Assembly: GCA_017412245.1 (NCBI GenBank)
Contig: JAFPYI010000018.1
Coordinates: forward strand, 33,459-97,458
DNA length: 64,000 bases
Direction: 5' to 3'
From: Paludibacteraceae bacterium
GTDB taxonomy: Bacteria; Bacteroidota; Bacteroidia; Bacteroidales; Paludibacteraceae
Shown: one piece after another, positions 40,935 through 48,549 of the stretch
Numbering within the stretch: position 1 is the first letter of the stretch
Layout of the letters: each line of letters begins with the position of its first letter
Notes under the pieces: generated by a model
The model's database searches: none
What the model saw: only the letters and a program-made list of their open reading frames with translations
What the model was told of the DNA's origin: nothing
Position numbers and translations under genes: made by a program

Positions 40935-43757
40935 ATGAAAAAGATATTGTCAATTATATCCGGCATTTTGCTGAGTATGAGTGCTTTTGCCGTTGTGGCA
41001 TCGCCGGAACCGATTGAGATAACGCAACCGGACGGAAAAGTGATTACCGTGCGTTTGGTTGGCGATGAGCATTATAGTTATTACACGACCTTAGACGGAG
41101 CTCCTCTTCGCAAGAACACAAAGGGTTTCTGGGTGCAAGATGAGTCTGTAGCACAAATGCCTTCTGCTGCACGCAAAGCACGTAAAGCCAAAGAGCAAAT
41201 AAAAGCAAATTTCCCGTTGGAAGGTTCTCCGAAAAGTATTGTCATCCTGGTTAATTTCAAGGATACAAAGTTTACCTATAAACTGGCAGACTTTGAGAAA
41301 ATGTTGAACGAGTCCGGATATAGCGCCAATAATGGTGTAGGTTCTGCGCGTGACTATTTTATCGCCAGCTCGGATAGTGTCTTTTCACCTGTCTTCGATT
41401 GTTACGGACCGGTTACTTTAAGTCGCGAGTGCGCTTATTACGGCGCCAACAGCGGTAGCAATAATAGTGTTCACGCCGCTCAGATGGTGGTGGAAGCTTG
41501 TAATTTGGTGCATGACGAATTAGGCATTGATTTCACACAATATGACACCAATAATGATGGCCGAATAGACAATGTGTTCATTTATTTTGCCGGTCATAAC
41601 GAAGCAGAGCATGGTGGAGCAAATACCATCTGGCCGCACCGTAGTATTGTTGGCGGAAACGAACGTGTAGACGGCAAGTTGATATATGATTATGCGTGTA
41701 CATCGGAGTTGCGTGGCGCAAGTGGAAATTCCATGTGTGGGATTGGCACTTTCTGTCACGAGTTCGGACACGTATTAGGTTTGCCGGATTATTATGACAC
41801 AGGTTACAACTATTATTCTGTAGGAACATGGGATATCATGTGTTCCGGTAGTTATAACGGCAATGGTAAGACTCCTCCGAGTTATACTGCCGGCGAGCGT
41901 TTCCAATTAGGATGGCTCACACCGGTTCAACTCAAGGATGCAGGACCATATATTTTAGAGCCGCTCGAGACAAGCAACAAGGCATATCTGATTGCCAAAA
42001 CAGACCATAACTTAAGTTGGGAAAATGCTTCTCCAAACGAGTATTGGTTATTGGAAAACCGTCAAGCCGTAGGTTGGGACGCGCCTTCTTCATGCTTGCC
42101 GGGAACGGGAATGTTGATTTTCCACATCAACTATAATGCTTCTGCATGGGGACGTAATGAACCGAACAATAGTATTCCTTTGAGATACGATATTGAAGAA
42201 GCTTATGGTTCTAAAGGTTATTCGACTCCGAGCGATCCATTCCCGGGAACAGCTAAAATAACGAATTTCACGCCAATTCTGCATAGTGGAGAATTGGTAG
42301 AGCAACCTTTATTGGACATCGCCCAAGACGGACGTAATATTGCCTTCACGTTCAAATCCAGCGGTACCGATAAGTTCATGTTCCTTCCAACTACATTACC
42401 TATCATTGAAAGTACGTACAATGCCGATACCAAGAAGGCTTATACTCCTGCTGAAGCAGTAAAGATTGTCGGAAATCATTTGGATCCTAACCAAAACGTG
42501 ACCATCAGTGTCTCCGGAGCCGGTTTTGCACTTTCTACCGATAGTGTCAATTGGAGTTCTTCGCTTACGGCTACAGCAGCAGCCGATTCTACATTGGAAA
42601 TAGCTCTGTATGTGCGTTACGCTCCTCGTAAGCAAGTATGTGATTTTCAACGCGGTACGATTACTATCCGTCAAGACAAATCCGTTGGCACTTATACTGT
42701 GCGCGGTACCAGTCCACGACCGATATTGATTAATGCTCCGCAAATAACAAACGTCAGAAATATCACGCCTACTACGTTTACTGCATCCTGGGCACCGGAA
42801 ACAGACGCAGAATATTACTACGTCACACTTTATCATATGGAACCGGGAACAGAGTCCACGGTGGAAAGTTTCGAAGGTTTTGATGACGAAGCAACCGTCT
42901 ATGAAGCAAGTTGGTATTCCAGTTTCTTCCGCACAACAGCTAAAGCCAAGAGCGACGGAACAGTTTCCATGTGGTTCAAACAAGACGGAGAAAACATGCT
43001 TTCCCCACTCTACCACCTGCCGGTAACCAATGTCTCATTCTGGTTAAGCGCACCTGCTACCAGCGACACAGAAGTAGGATGGATTATTCTGACTGCCTAC
43101 AGCGATGCAGGAGAGTTTGCATTGGATACCATACAAATCAAACGTACTACGAAACAATACACCTACAATCGCGAATTAGGCGAAGATTTAGGTGTTCGTC
43201 GTTTCGCTATCAAGTATGCATCTTTTGGCGGAGAAGGCGTTTGTTTAGATGCTTTCACTACCACATTCAACCAAAAGACGATTTATACATACAAAGGGCG
43301 TGAGCGTACTATCATGGCGCAAGAAGATGATTTGGCGGAAGAATATGCAGTCTTCTATGCTTATGATTTGAAGCCGAATACAGACTATTACCTCCAACTC
43401 CAATGCTCGGAAGAGAAAGGATGTGAGGAGCACTTGAGTCCGCTCAGTTATCCATACGCAATTCTTACCAAGAAAGGCGAGACATCGGATTCACGGAATT
43501 TGACTTTGGACTATGACTCTCTCTCTTACGACCCTGCAACTCATGTGGTTTACTTACCTCAATCGCTTTCTGCAGGTCATGTAGGCATTTACACTACAGA
43601 CGGAAGATTGGTAAAATTGATTCCTACTTATCCGGCATATAATATTGCTCCACTGCCGGATGCAGAGTTACACAGAGGAACTATCTATATGATAAAATAT
43701 ATGCCTTCCGACAAGATGGGCAGAAAAGCTCCGTGGATAAAGATTCTTTTCGAATAA
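40935..43757 (+). CDS. Secreted M6-family metalloprotease (immune inhibitor A-like)
   Basis: Started at the ATG at 40935 (940 residues); the longer frame to 40905 begins inside the -7 element. A signal peptide covers ~1-20. The catalytic domain (~90-400) has the extended zinc motif CHEFGHVLGLPDYYD (HExxHxxGxxD, first His ~275), preceded by DTNNDGRIDNVFIYFAGH and followed by VGTWDIMCSG with the Met-turn region, all typical of M6/InhA-like peptidases. The C-terminal half has beta-sandwich modules: a choice-of-anchor-like region and a fibronectin-III-like stretch (~600-640, ITPTTFTASWAPETDAEYYYVTLY is typical). The last ~75 residues resemble a small C-terminal sorting domain. It is probably outer-surface or secreted and degrades host or dietary protein. 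Confidence 0.85.
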   Translation: MKKILSIISGILLSMSAFAVVASPEPIEITQPDGKVITVRLVGDEHYSYYTTLDGAPLRKNTKGFWVQDESVAQMPSAARKARKAKEQIKANFPLEGSPKSIVILVNFKDTKFTYKLADFEKMLNESGYSANNGVGSARDYFIASSDSVFSPVFDCYGPVTLSRECAYYGANSGSNNSVHAAQMVVEACNLVHDELGIDFTQYDTNNDGRIDNVFIYFAGHNEAEHGGANTIWPHRSIVGGNERVDGKLIYDYACTSELRGASGNSMCGIGTFCHEFGHVLGLPDYYDTGYNYYSVGTWDIMCSGSYNGNGKTPPSYTAGERFQLGWLTPVQLKDAGPYILEPLETSNKAYLIAKTDHNLSWENASPNEYWLLENRQAVGWDAPSSCLPGTGMLIFHINYNASAWGRNEPNNSIPLRYDIEEAYGSKGYSTPSDPFPGTAKITNFTPILHSGELVEQPLLDIAQDGRNIAFTFKSSGTDKFMFLPTTLPIIESTYNADTKKAYTPAEAVKIVGNHLDPNQNVTISVSGAGFALSTDSVNWSSSLTATAAADSTLEIALYVRYAPRKQVCDFQRGTITIRQDKSVGTYTVRGTSPRPILINAPQITNVRNITPTTFTASWAPETDAEYYYVTLYHMEPGTESTVESFEGFDDEATVYEASWYSSFFRTTAKAKSDGTVSMWFKQDGENMLSPLYHLPVTNVSFWLSAPATSDTEVGWIILTAYSDAGEFALDTIQIKRTTKQYTYNRELGEDLGVRRFAIKYASFGGEGVCLDAFTTTFNQKTIYTYKGRERTIMAQEDDLAEEYAVFYAYDLKPNTDYYLQLQCSEEKGCEEHLSPLSYPYAILTKKGETSDSRNLTLDYDSLSYDPATHVVYLPQSLSAGHVGIYTTDGRLVKLIPTYPAYNIAPLPDAELHRGTIYMIKYMPSDKMGRKAPWIKILFE

Positions 43758-43761
43758 GCAA

Positions 43762-44499
43762 ATGAAGAGAACAATTTTTATATTAAGCTTTATTGCGCTT
43801 TGTGCGTGCGGATTAACGTCGTGTAACAGCAATTCTCCCGAATGGAAAGAGGAATACAAAGAGGCAAGTTATTTGATTGTTAAGTTCAATCCTGCCGCTT
43901 TGGAATACCGCCAAAATGTGATGTTGGTTCCTGACAGCAAAGGTCAATATCGCATGTGGAGTTTGATTAATGGCGGTACTTGCCGTGAATTCATCATCGG
44001 GCATAATCCTTTTACACTCGTTGATACGGTTCAGCATTGGTATTTAGCAGATTGGAAATGGAGCGTTCTTTTGAGTCGCAGTCACGTAGTGATTCCCATG
44101 CGCTGGATAGATGTTACCAAGCCGGACGAGACATACGTTCGTGCAGATTTTCAGATTGCGGCAACAGGTATTATTGAGAAATACGGTATTGTCAAACGCA
44201 GCGAGATAGACCGATATATGCATTTGGAACCTGCTCCGGCAAGCGAGAATTCCGGTTCATGGGGAAGAACGAGTGGCGGTATTTCCACAGACCATTTGGC
44301 GCCTGTTTATCTCAGTCGCTATTACTCGACACAAGATATTCCGGATGTGATAGACAAAAAAGGAGATTGGCAATACACGAAAGCAGATTTTCTGAAAGAA
44401 AGACTTCGTCAGGACAGTTTACAAGAAGTTTACCGCAAACGATTAGCAACACTGATCTATGTCGGAATGAGCAACAGCGTCATTCATGTTGTAGAATAA
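43762..44499 (+). CDS. Lipoprotein of unknown function
   Basis: 245 residues. Signal peptide with lipobox LTSC (Cys ~21), then a mature domain with mixed strands and several Trp residues (HWYLADWKWSVLLSRSHVVIPMRWIDVTKPDE). A Gly/Ser-rich loop (ENSGSWGRTSGGIS) and a charged C-terminal helix (ADFLKERLRQDSLQEVYRKRLATLI) follow. I do not recognise the family. It starts 4 nt after the M6 protease gene, so the two are co-transcribed; a role near the protease, such as anchoring or inhibition, is only a guess from position. Confidence 0.7.
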   Translation: MKRTIFILSFIALCACGLTSCNSNSPEWKEEYKEASYLIVKFNPAALEYRQNVMLVPDSKGQYRMWSLINGGTCREFIIGHNPFTLVDTVQHWYLADWKWSVLLSRSHVVIPMRWIDVTKPDETYVRADFQIAATGIIEKYGIVKRSEIDRYMHLEPAPASENSGSWGRTSGGISTDHLAPVYLSRYYSTQDIPDVIDKKGDWQYTKADFLKERLRQDSLQEVYRKRLATLIYVGMSNSVIHVVE

Positions 44500-44521
44500 G
44501 ACATCCAATATTCAATATTTC

Positions 44522-44553
44522 ATAGCACTCTGATTACAGGGTGCTATTTTTTT
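44522..44553 (+). terminator. Rho-independent terminator before the dcw cluster
   Basis: ATAGCACTCTG (44522-44532) and CAGGGTGCTAT (44537-44547) form an 11-bp stem (one G-T) with loop ATTA, followed by seven or more T. Confidence 0.92.
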
Positions 44554-44605
44554 GTGTGAATAAATATGCCCAATGAGCAGTTTTTGACCATTCGCAAAAC
44601 AATTA

Positions 44606-44620
44606 CCCCATTTTACCCCA
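44606..44620 (-). promoter_or_regulatory. Possible MraZ-binding repeat (distal)
   Basis: CCCCA at 44606-44610 and 44616-44620, i.e. on the minus strand TGGGG repeated with a 10-nt period. This is the arrangement known for MraZ boxes (TGGGN with 5-nt spacers). Confidence 0.45.
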
Positions 44621-44729
44621 CTTTTTATAAAAATGTTAACAACCATTATAATTTGCTGATTTTATGTGTGTTATATAGTAGTAATATCTGTTCAAAACAT
44701 GTTAATAAAACAATTGATAATTTTTTTTG

Positions 44730-44770
44730 TGGGGAAATGTGGTGTAATTCAAATATTTTTTGTATCTTTG
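44730..44770 (+). promoter_or_regulatory. mraZ promoter with possible proximal MraZ boxes
   Basis: TATCTTTG at 44763-44770 is the -7 element, with TGTAATTC (44743-44750) in the -33 region. TGGGG (44730-44734) and TGGTG (44740-44744), 10 nt apart, resemble MraZ boxes and touch the -33 region. The leader to the ATG at 44800 is ~23 nt. Confidence 0.6.
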
Positions 44771-44799
44771 CACCCGAAATTGAAAAAGTGTATAATTGT

Positions 44800-45276
44800 A
44801 TGAGTACATTTGTCGGAAATATAGAAGGTCGTTTGGATGAAAAGGGACGTATATTCATTCCTGCTGTTTATCGTAAGATTTTGGCGGAGAGTTATAGCAA
44901 GCGAATTGTGATGCGTCGCGACACAGATAATGAATGCCTGATGTTTTATCCTGAGCCTGTATGGAACGAGAAAGTAGAGCAATTGCGAGCTGCTTTGGAC
45001 GAATGGGATCCGGAAGACCAGTTAATCTTGATGCAATTCATGGCCGATGCAGAATATATGGAGATGGATGGTCAAGGCCGTATATTGCTTCAAAAGAAGA
45101 ATTTAGAGACTATCGGCGCTCAACAAGACGTGTTATTTGTGGGCATGCTCAATCGTTTTGCTCTTTGGGCACCTGAGACGTTTGCTGCTAAACGCCTGAG
45201 TCAGAGCGAGTTAGCGGCACGACTGAGAGCCAAGATGTCCGAATCACGCAATAATCACACAATAATCACGCAATAA
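44800..45276 (+). CDS. mraZ: Transcriptional regulator MraZ
   Basis: Regulator of its own division/cell-wall cluster, binding DNA as a ring of MraZ subunits. Start at 44800 (MSTFVGNIEGRLDEKGRIFIPA), giving 158 residues; the frame is open further upstream but that part lies across the promoter. Two AbrB-like SpoVT/MraZ repeats are present: DEKGRIFIPAVYRKIL (~13-28) and DGQGRILLQKKNLETIG (~89-105), each with the DxxGR pattern. The last ~12 codons (ESRNNHTIITQ) are encoded by an 11-nt tandem repeat, so the C-terminus is probably repeat-derived. First gene of mraZ-rsmH-ftsL-ftsI-murE-mraY-murD-ftsW-murG. Confidence 0.95.
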   Translation: MSTFVGNIEGRLDEKGRIFIPAVYRKILAESYSKRIVMRRDTDNECLMFYPEPVWNEKVEQLRAALDEWDPEDQLILMQFMADAEYMEMDGQGRILLQKKNLETIGAQQDVLFVGMLNRFALWAPETFAAKRLSQSELAARLRAKMSESRNNHTIITQ

Positions 45277-45291
45277 TCACCCAATACTACC
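45248..45291 (+). repeat. 11-nt tandem repeat across the mraZ stop
   Basis: GCAATAATCAC, ACAATAATCAC, GCAATAATCAC and a degenerate CCAATACTAC follow one another, covering the final codons and stop of mraZ. Confidence 0.85.
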
Positions 45292-45336
45292 CCGTTGCAA
45301 GTACGTATTTTCAAGGGTTCCGAGAGGTTTCCTGGT

Positions 45337-45390
45337 TGAAAGTGAAAAGTGAAAGGAACAAGGAGCAAGGAACAAGGAACAAGAGCAAGA
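45337..45390 (+). repeat. Degenerate purine repeat before rsmH
   Basis: GAAAGTGAAAAGTGAAA then GGAACAAGGAGCAAGGAACAA-type units reach the rsmH ATG. AAGAGCAAGA occurs both here and inside rsmH at ~45542. Confidence 0.75.
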
Positions 45391-45391
45391 A

Positions 45392-46414
45392 ATGAATGAA
45401 GTTTATCACATACCGGCCATGTTGAAAGAAACGATAGAGGGTTTGAATATCAAGCCTGAAGGTGTGTATGTGGATGTAACTTTCGGCGGAGGAGGACATA
45501 GTCGTGCGATTTTTAGACAAATGCACGAACAGGAAGATTTGAAGAGCAAGAGTTCGAACTCCAAAAGCGGACATTTATATTCGTTCGACCAAGATATAGA
45601 TGCTTACGCAAACGAACGGACCAAAGCAGAAGAGAAAGCAGTAAAGGAGGACGAGAAGGAAACCGTACTTTACGGCAATGAACAATGGACGTTTGTACAC
45701 AGCAATTTCCGCTATTTGAAGAATTGGATGGACTATTACGGAGTGCAAGAGATAGACGGTTTATTGGCTGATTTAGGCGTCAGCTTCCATCATTTCGACT
45801 GTCCGGAGCGTGGATTCAGTTTCCGTTATTCCGCGCCATTAGACATGCGGATGAACCAAACTGCCAAACGTACAGCTGCAGATATTGTAAACAGTTACAG
45901 CGAAGAAGAATTGGCGAACGTATTTTGGTTGTACGGCGAGATGAAGAACAGTCGGTCTGTAGCACGGAATATCTGCAAGGCACGTTCTCAGAAACCAATT
46001 TTAAGGACTGAGGATTTGATTGAAGTAGCTTACCCACACCCTTTCCTTGAAAAAAAAGGAAATGAGATTGAAGTGTCGACGCAGTATAAGAAAGATTTAG
46101 CACGGATGTTTCAAGCTCTGCGGATAGAAGTGAATGACGAGATGGGAGCACTTCGCGAGATGTTAGTAGCAGCAAGAGATTTGCTTAAGTCCGGTGGCAG
46201 AATAGCTATTTTGACTTACCACTCGTTAGAAGACCGATTAGTAAAGAATTTTCTTAGGAGCGGCAATTTAGAAGGCAAGATAGAAAAAGATTTTTACGGC
46301 AATGCGCTTACCCCGTTTGATGTTCTCGAGAAAGGTCTGACGGCCGGAGTCGAGGAAGTAGAACGGAATCCGCGCAGTCGTAGTGCGAAATTACGAGTAG
46401 CAGAAAAACGCTAA
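45392..46414 (+). CDS. rsmH: 16S rRNA (cytosine-1402-N4) methyltransferase
   Basis: Methylates N4 of C1402 in 16S rRNA using SAM. 340 residues, with YHIPAMLKETIEGL at the start, the SAM motif DVTFGGGGHSRAIF (~29-42), DLGVSFHHFDCPERGFSFR (~128-146), the MraW phrase PLDMRMNQT, and the C-terminal TYHSLEDRLVKNF..NPRSRSAKLRVAEK. Two insertions relative to usual RsmH (~310) are low-complexity: KSKSSNSKSG (~51-60) and RTKAEEKAVKEDEKET (~74-89). The first is encoded by sequence resembling the repeat block upstream of the gene. The stop overlaps the ftsL start (TAATG). Confidence 0.96.
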   Translation: MNEVYHIPAMLKETIEGLNIKPEGVYVDVTFGGGGHSRAIFRQMHEQEDLKSKSSNSKSGHLYSFDQDIDAYANERTKAEEKAVKEDEKETVLYGNEQWTFVHSNFRYLKNWMDYYGVQEIDGLLADLGVSFHHFDCPERGFSFRYSAPLDMRMNQTAKRTAADIVNSYSEEELANVFWLYGEMKNSRSVARNICKARSQKPILRTEDLIEVAYPHPFLEKKGNEIEVSTQYKKDLARMFQALRIEVNDEMGALREMLVAARDLLKSGGRIAILTYHSLEDRLVKNFLRSGNLEGKIEKDFYGNALTPFDVLEKGLTAGVEEVERNPRSRSAKLRVAEKR

Positions 46415-46731
46415 TGGCAGATATTCACAACATACGTTCTTGGCTCAACGGCGATCAGTTACGGAGCGGTCGTTTCCGAGAGTATTATCCGCTTGTCGGA
46501 TTGATTGTGGCGCTCATCTTCATTTATATTCTGACCGGCTACCAATCAATACGGCAACAACACCGCCTGACGGACACGAAGAAAGAGATGCTCGATGCCA
46601 AGTTCCGCTACATGACTATCAATGCCCAATTGACCAACTCGACCCGCCAATCGCAAGTGAGTCAAGCCTTAAGAGAGAGCGGCAGTGCTCTTCAAGAAAA
46701 TACTAAACCACCAACTAAAATCCTAAACTAA
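46414..46731 (+). CDS. ftsL: FtsL-like division protein
   Basis: 105-residue single-pass membrane protein: cytoplasmic N-terminus (~1-24), membrane helix (~26-46, YYPLVGLIVALIFIYILTGY) and a short periplasmic coiled coil (HRLTDTKKEMLDAKFRYMTINAQL). The position between rsmH and ftsI, size and topology identify it as the Bacteroidota FtsL-like protein, part of the FtsQLB divisome subcomplex. Sequence similarity in this family is weak, so the call rests mainly on context. It overlaps rsmH by one base and ends 2 nt before ftsI. Confidence 0.85.
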   Translation: MADIHNIRSWLNGDQLRSGRFREYYPLVGLIVALIFIYILTGYQSIRQQHRLTDTKKEMLDAKFRYMTINAQLTNSTRQSQVSQALRESGSALQENTKPPTKILN

Positions 46732-46733
46732 CT

Positions 46734-48545
46734 ATGTCAGACGAACAAAGAAACACAGTATGGCGCTTCGCCATCATTTTCATCATCATCTTATTAGGCT
46801 TCATAGCCGTAATTGGTAAAATCATCTACATTCAGACCGTAGAACGCAACGAATGGATGAAAGTAGCCGAAAAACAAGTTCCCACTTATCGTTCTATTAC
46901 CGCTAATCGCGGAAACATCTTAGACTGCAACGGCCAGTTATTGGCCAGCAGTATGCCGCAGTATAATGTATATATGGATACACGCGTGCCTGCGTTGCAT
47001 GACAACAACGGGAAACTTTTCAAGGAACAAATAGACACTTTGTGTTTGGATTTAGCTCGCATTATCGGCGACCACTCGGCAGCAGAATACAAAGCTCGCA
47101 TCACGCGTGCTTATCAACAGGGAGAGAGTCGTTTGAAAGTATGCGACAATCGCATTAACTATCTGCAACGCAGTGAGTTAGAGAAGAATAACTTGCTCAA
47201 AATGGGGAAATACAAGAGCGGTTTTCTCTTCGAAGATCAGCATCGTCGTATTAAACCTTACGGTATTTTAGCCAGTCGAACCATTGGTAGTATTTATGGC
47301 GAAGGCGGAGGAGGTAATTCCGGATTGGAGAAACGTTTTGACAAAGAGTTGCGAGGCGAAGACGGTGTGGGTTGTAATCAACGCATCGGCGGTCGTCGTG
47401 AGTTCGTGACTATTCAAGAAGCCAAAGACGGTTTGGATGTGGTAACCAGTATTGATGCAAATCTGCAAGACATCGTAGAAAATGCTTTGCTAACGAGGGT
47501 GAAAGAGAAAAATGCCAAATGGGGTTGCTGCATACTGATGGAAACACAGACGGGTCATATTCGCGCAATTGCTAATTTGGACCGTGCAGATGACGGAGAG
47601 TATTACGAGATGCAGAATCACGCCGTTCAACGTGTGGAACCGGGTTCAACCTTTAAGACTATTGCTTTGGTAGCTGCTTTGGACGACGGAAAGATTGATA
47701 TTGACGACACTGTAAGCATCACGAGCGAGCCGTGGATATATATGCGTAAGTCCAAACACACGGATGCGCATAAGATGGATACCGTGCTGAATGTGCGTAA
47801 CGCATTGGCCGTGTCAAGTAATATCGCGTTGGCCAAACTGATTACACGCAGTTACGAAGGTTCCGCTCATAAGTTTGTACGGAAAATACAAAAAATGGGA
47901 ATAACCGATAGTATCTATTGCGAGATTCCGGGTGCCGAGAAAGCACGAATCGATATTCCGAAAGATACCGTGACGTTAAGTAAAATGTCTTACGGTTACT
48001 CTGTCGAATTGAGTCCGATGCAAATCATGATGTTCTATAATGCAATAGCTAATAACGGCAAGATGGTTCGTCCGATGTTAGTAACCGGTATTGAACGCGA
48101 TGGAGACGCTGTGAAGAGTTTCAAGACCGAAACAGTTAAATCTTCCATCTGCAGCAACGGGACACTGCGTGACATACAAGGCGCATTGCATGATGTGGTG
48201 TGGGATAATCATTTAGGCACAGCATCAGTTCTTAAATGGGAAGGTCGGATTATTCGCAAGAAAGCACAAAGTGACTTAGTGCACATAGCAGGAAAAACCG
48301 GCACGGCGCAGTTATTTATTCCCGGTCAAGGTTATTCGGGCAAGCGCCACCGTATCACATTTGTGGGCTATTTCCCTGAAGAAAATCCTCGCTATACATG
48401 TATCTGCATGATAGAAGACCCGCAATATCCGTACGACGCAGGTACGGATTGCGGTTCAACTGTTCGTAATATAGCCGAAAAGACTATGGCGTATAGCGGT
48501 TATTATATTTATAAGGACGGAGAGAAAATTCTGGAAAAACGATAA
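46734..48545 (+). CDS. ftsI: Penicillin-binding protein FtsI (PBP3-type transpeptidase)
   Basis: Septal peptidoglycan transpeptidase, 603 residues. Membrane anchor (~10-32), N-terminal dimerisation region (RGNILDCNGQLLASSMPQYNVYMD, ~59-83), and transpeptidase domain with SxxK in EPGSTFKT (~302-309), SSN (~362-364) and KTGTAQ (~521-526). Bacteroidota homologues often extend to ~650-710 residues with C-terminal PASTA domains; this protein ends shortly after the catalytic domain (GEKILEKR) and has none. It acts with FtsW, encoded in the same cluster. It begins 2 nt after ftsL and ends 4 nt before murE. Confidence 0.95.
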   Translation: MSDEQRNTVWRFAIIFIIILLGFIAVIGKIIYIQTVERNEWMKVAEKQVPTYRSITANRGNILDCNGQLLASSMPQYNVYMDTRVPALHDNNGKLFKEQIDTLCLDLARIIGDHSAAEYKARITRAYQQGESRLKVCDNRINYLQRSELEKNNLLKMGKYKSGFLFEDQHRRIKPYGILASRTIGSIYGEGGGGNSGLEKRFDKELRGEDGVGCNQRIGGRREFVTIQEAKDGLDVVTSIDANLQDIVENALLTRVKEKNAKWGCCILMETQTGHIRAIANLDRADDGEYYEMQNHAVQRVEPGSTFKTIALVAALDDGKIDIDDTVSITSEPWIYMRKSKHTDAHKMDTVLNVRNALAVSSNIALAKLITRSYEGSAHKFVRKIQKMGITDSIYCEIPGAEKARIDIPKDTVTLSKMSYGYSVELSPMQIMMFYNAIANNGKMVRPMLVTGIERDGDAVKSFKTETVKSSICSNGTLRDIQGALHDVVWDNHLGTASVLKWEGRIIRKKAQSDLVHIAGKTGTAQLFIPGQGYSGKRHRITFVGYFPEENPRYTCICMIEDPQYPYDAGTDCGSTVRNIAEKTMAYSGYYIYKDGEKILEKR

Positions 48546-48549
48546 AACT

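Noticed and set aside
44566-44799. N-terminal extension of mraZ by 78 codons
   Set aside because: It runs through the possible MraZ boxes and the -7 promoter element, and MraZ homologues start at MxxFxG, matching the ATG at 44800.
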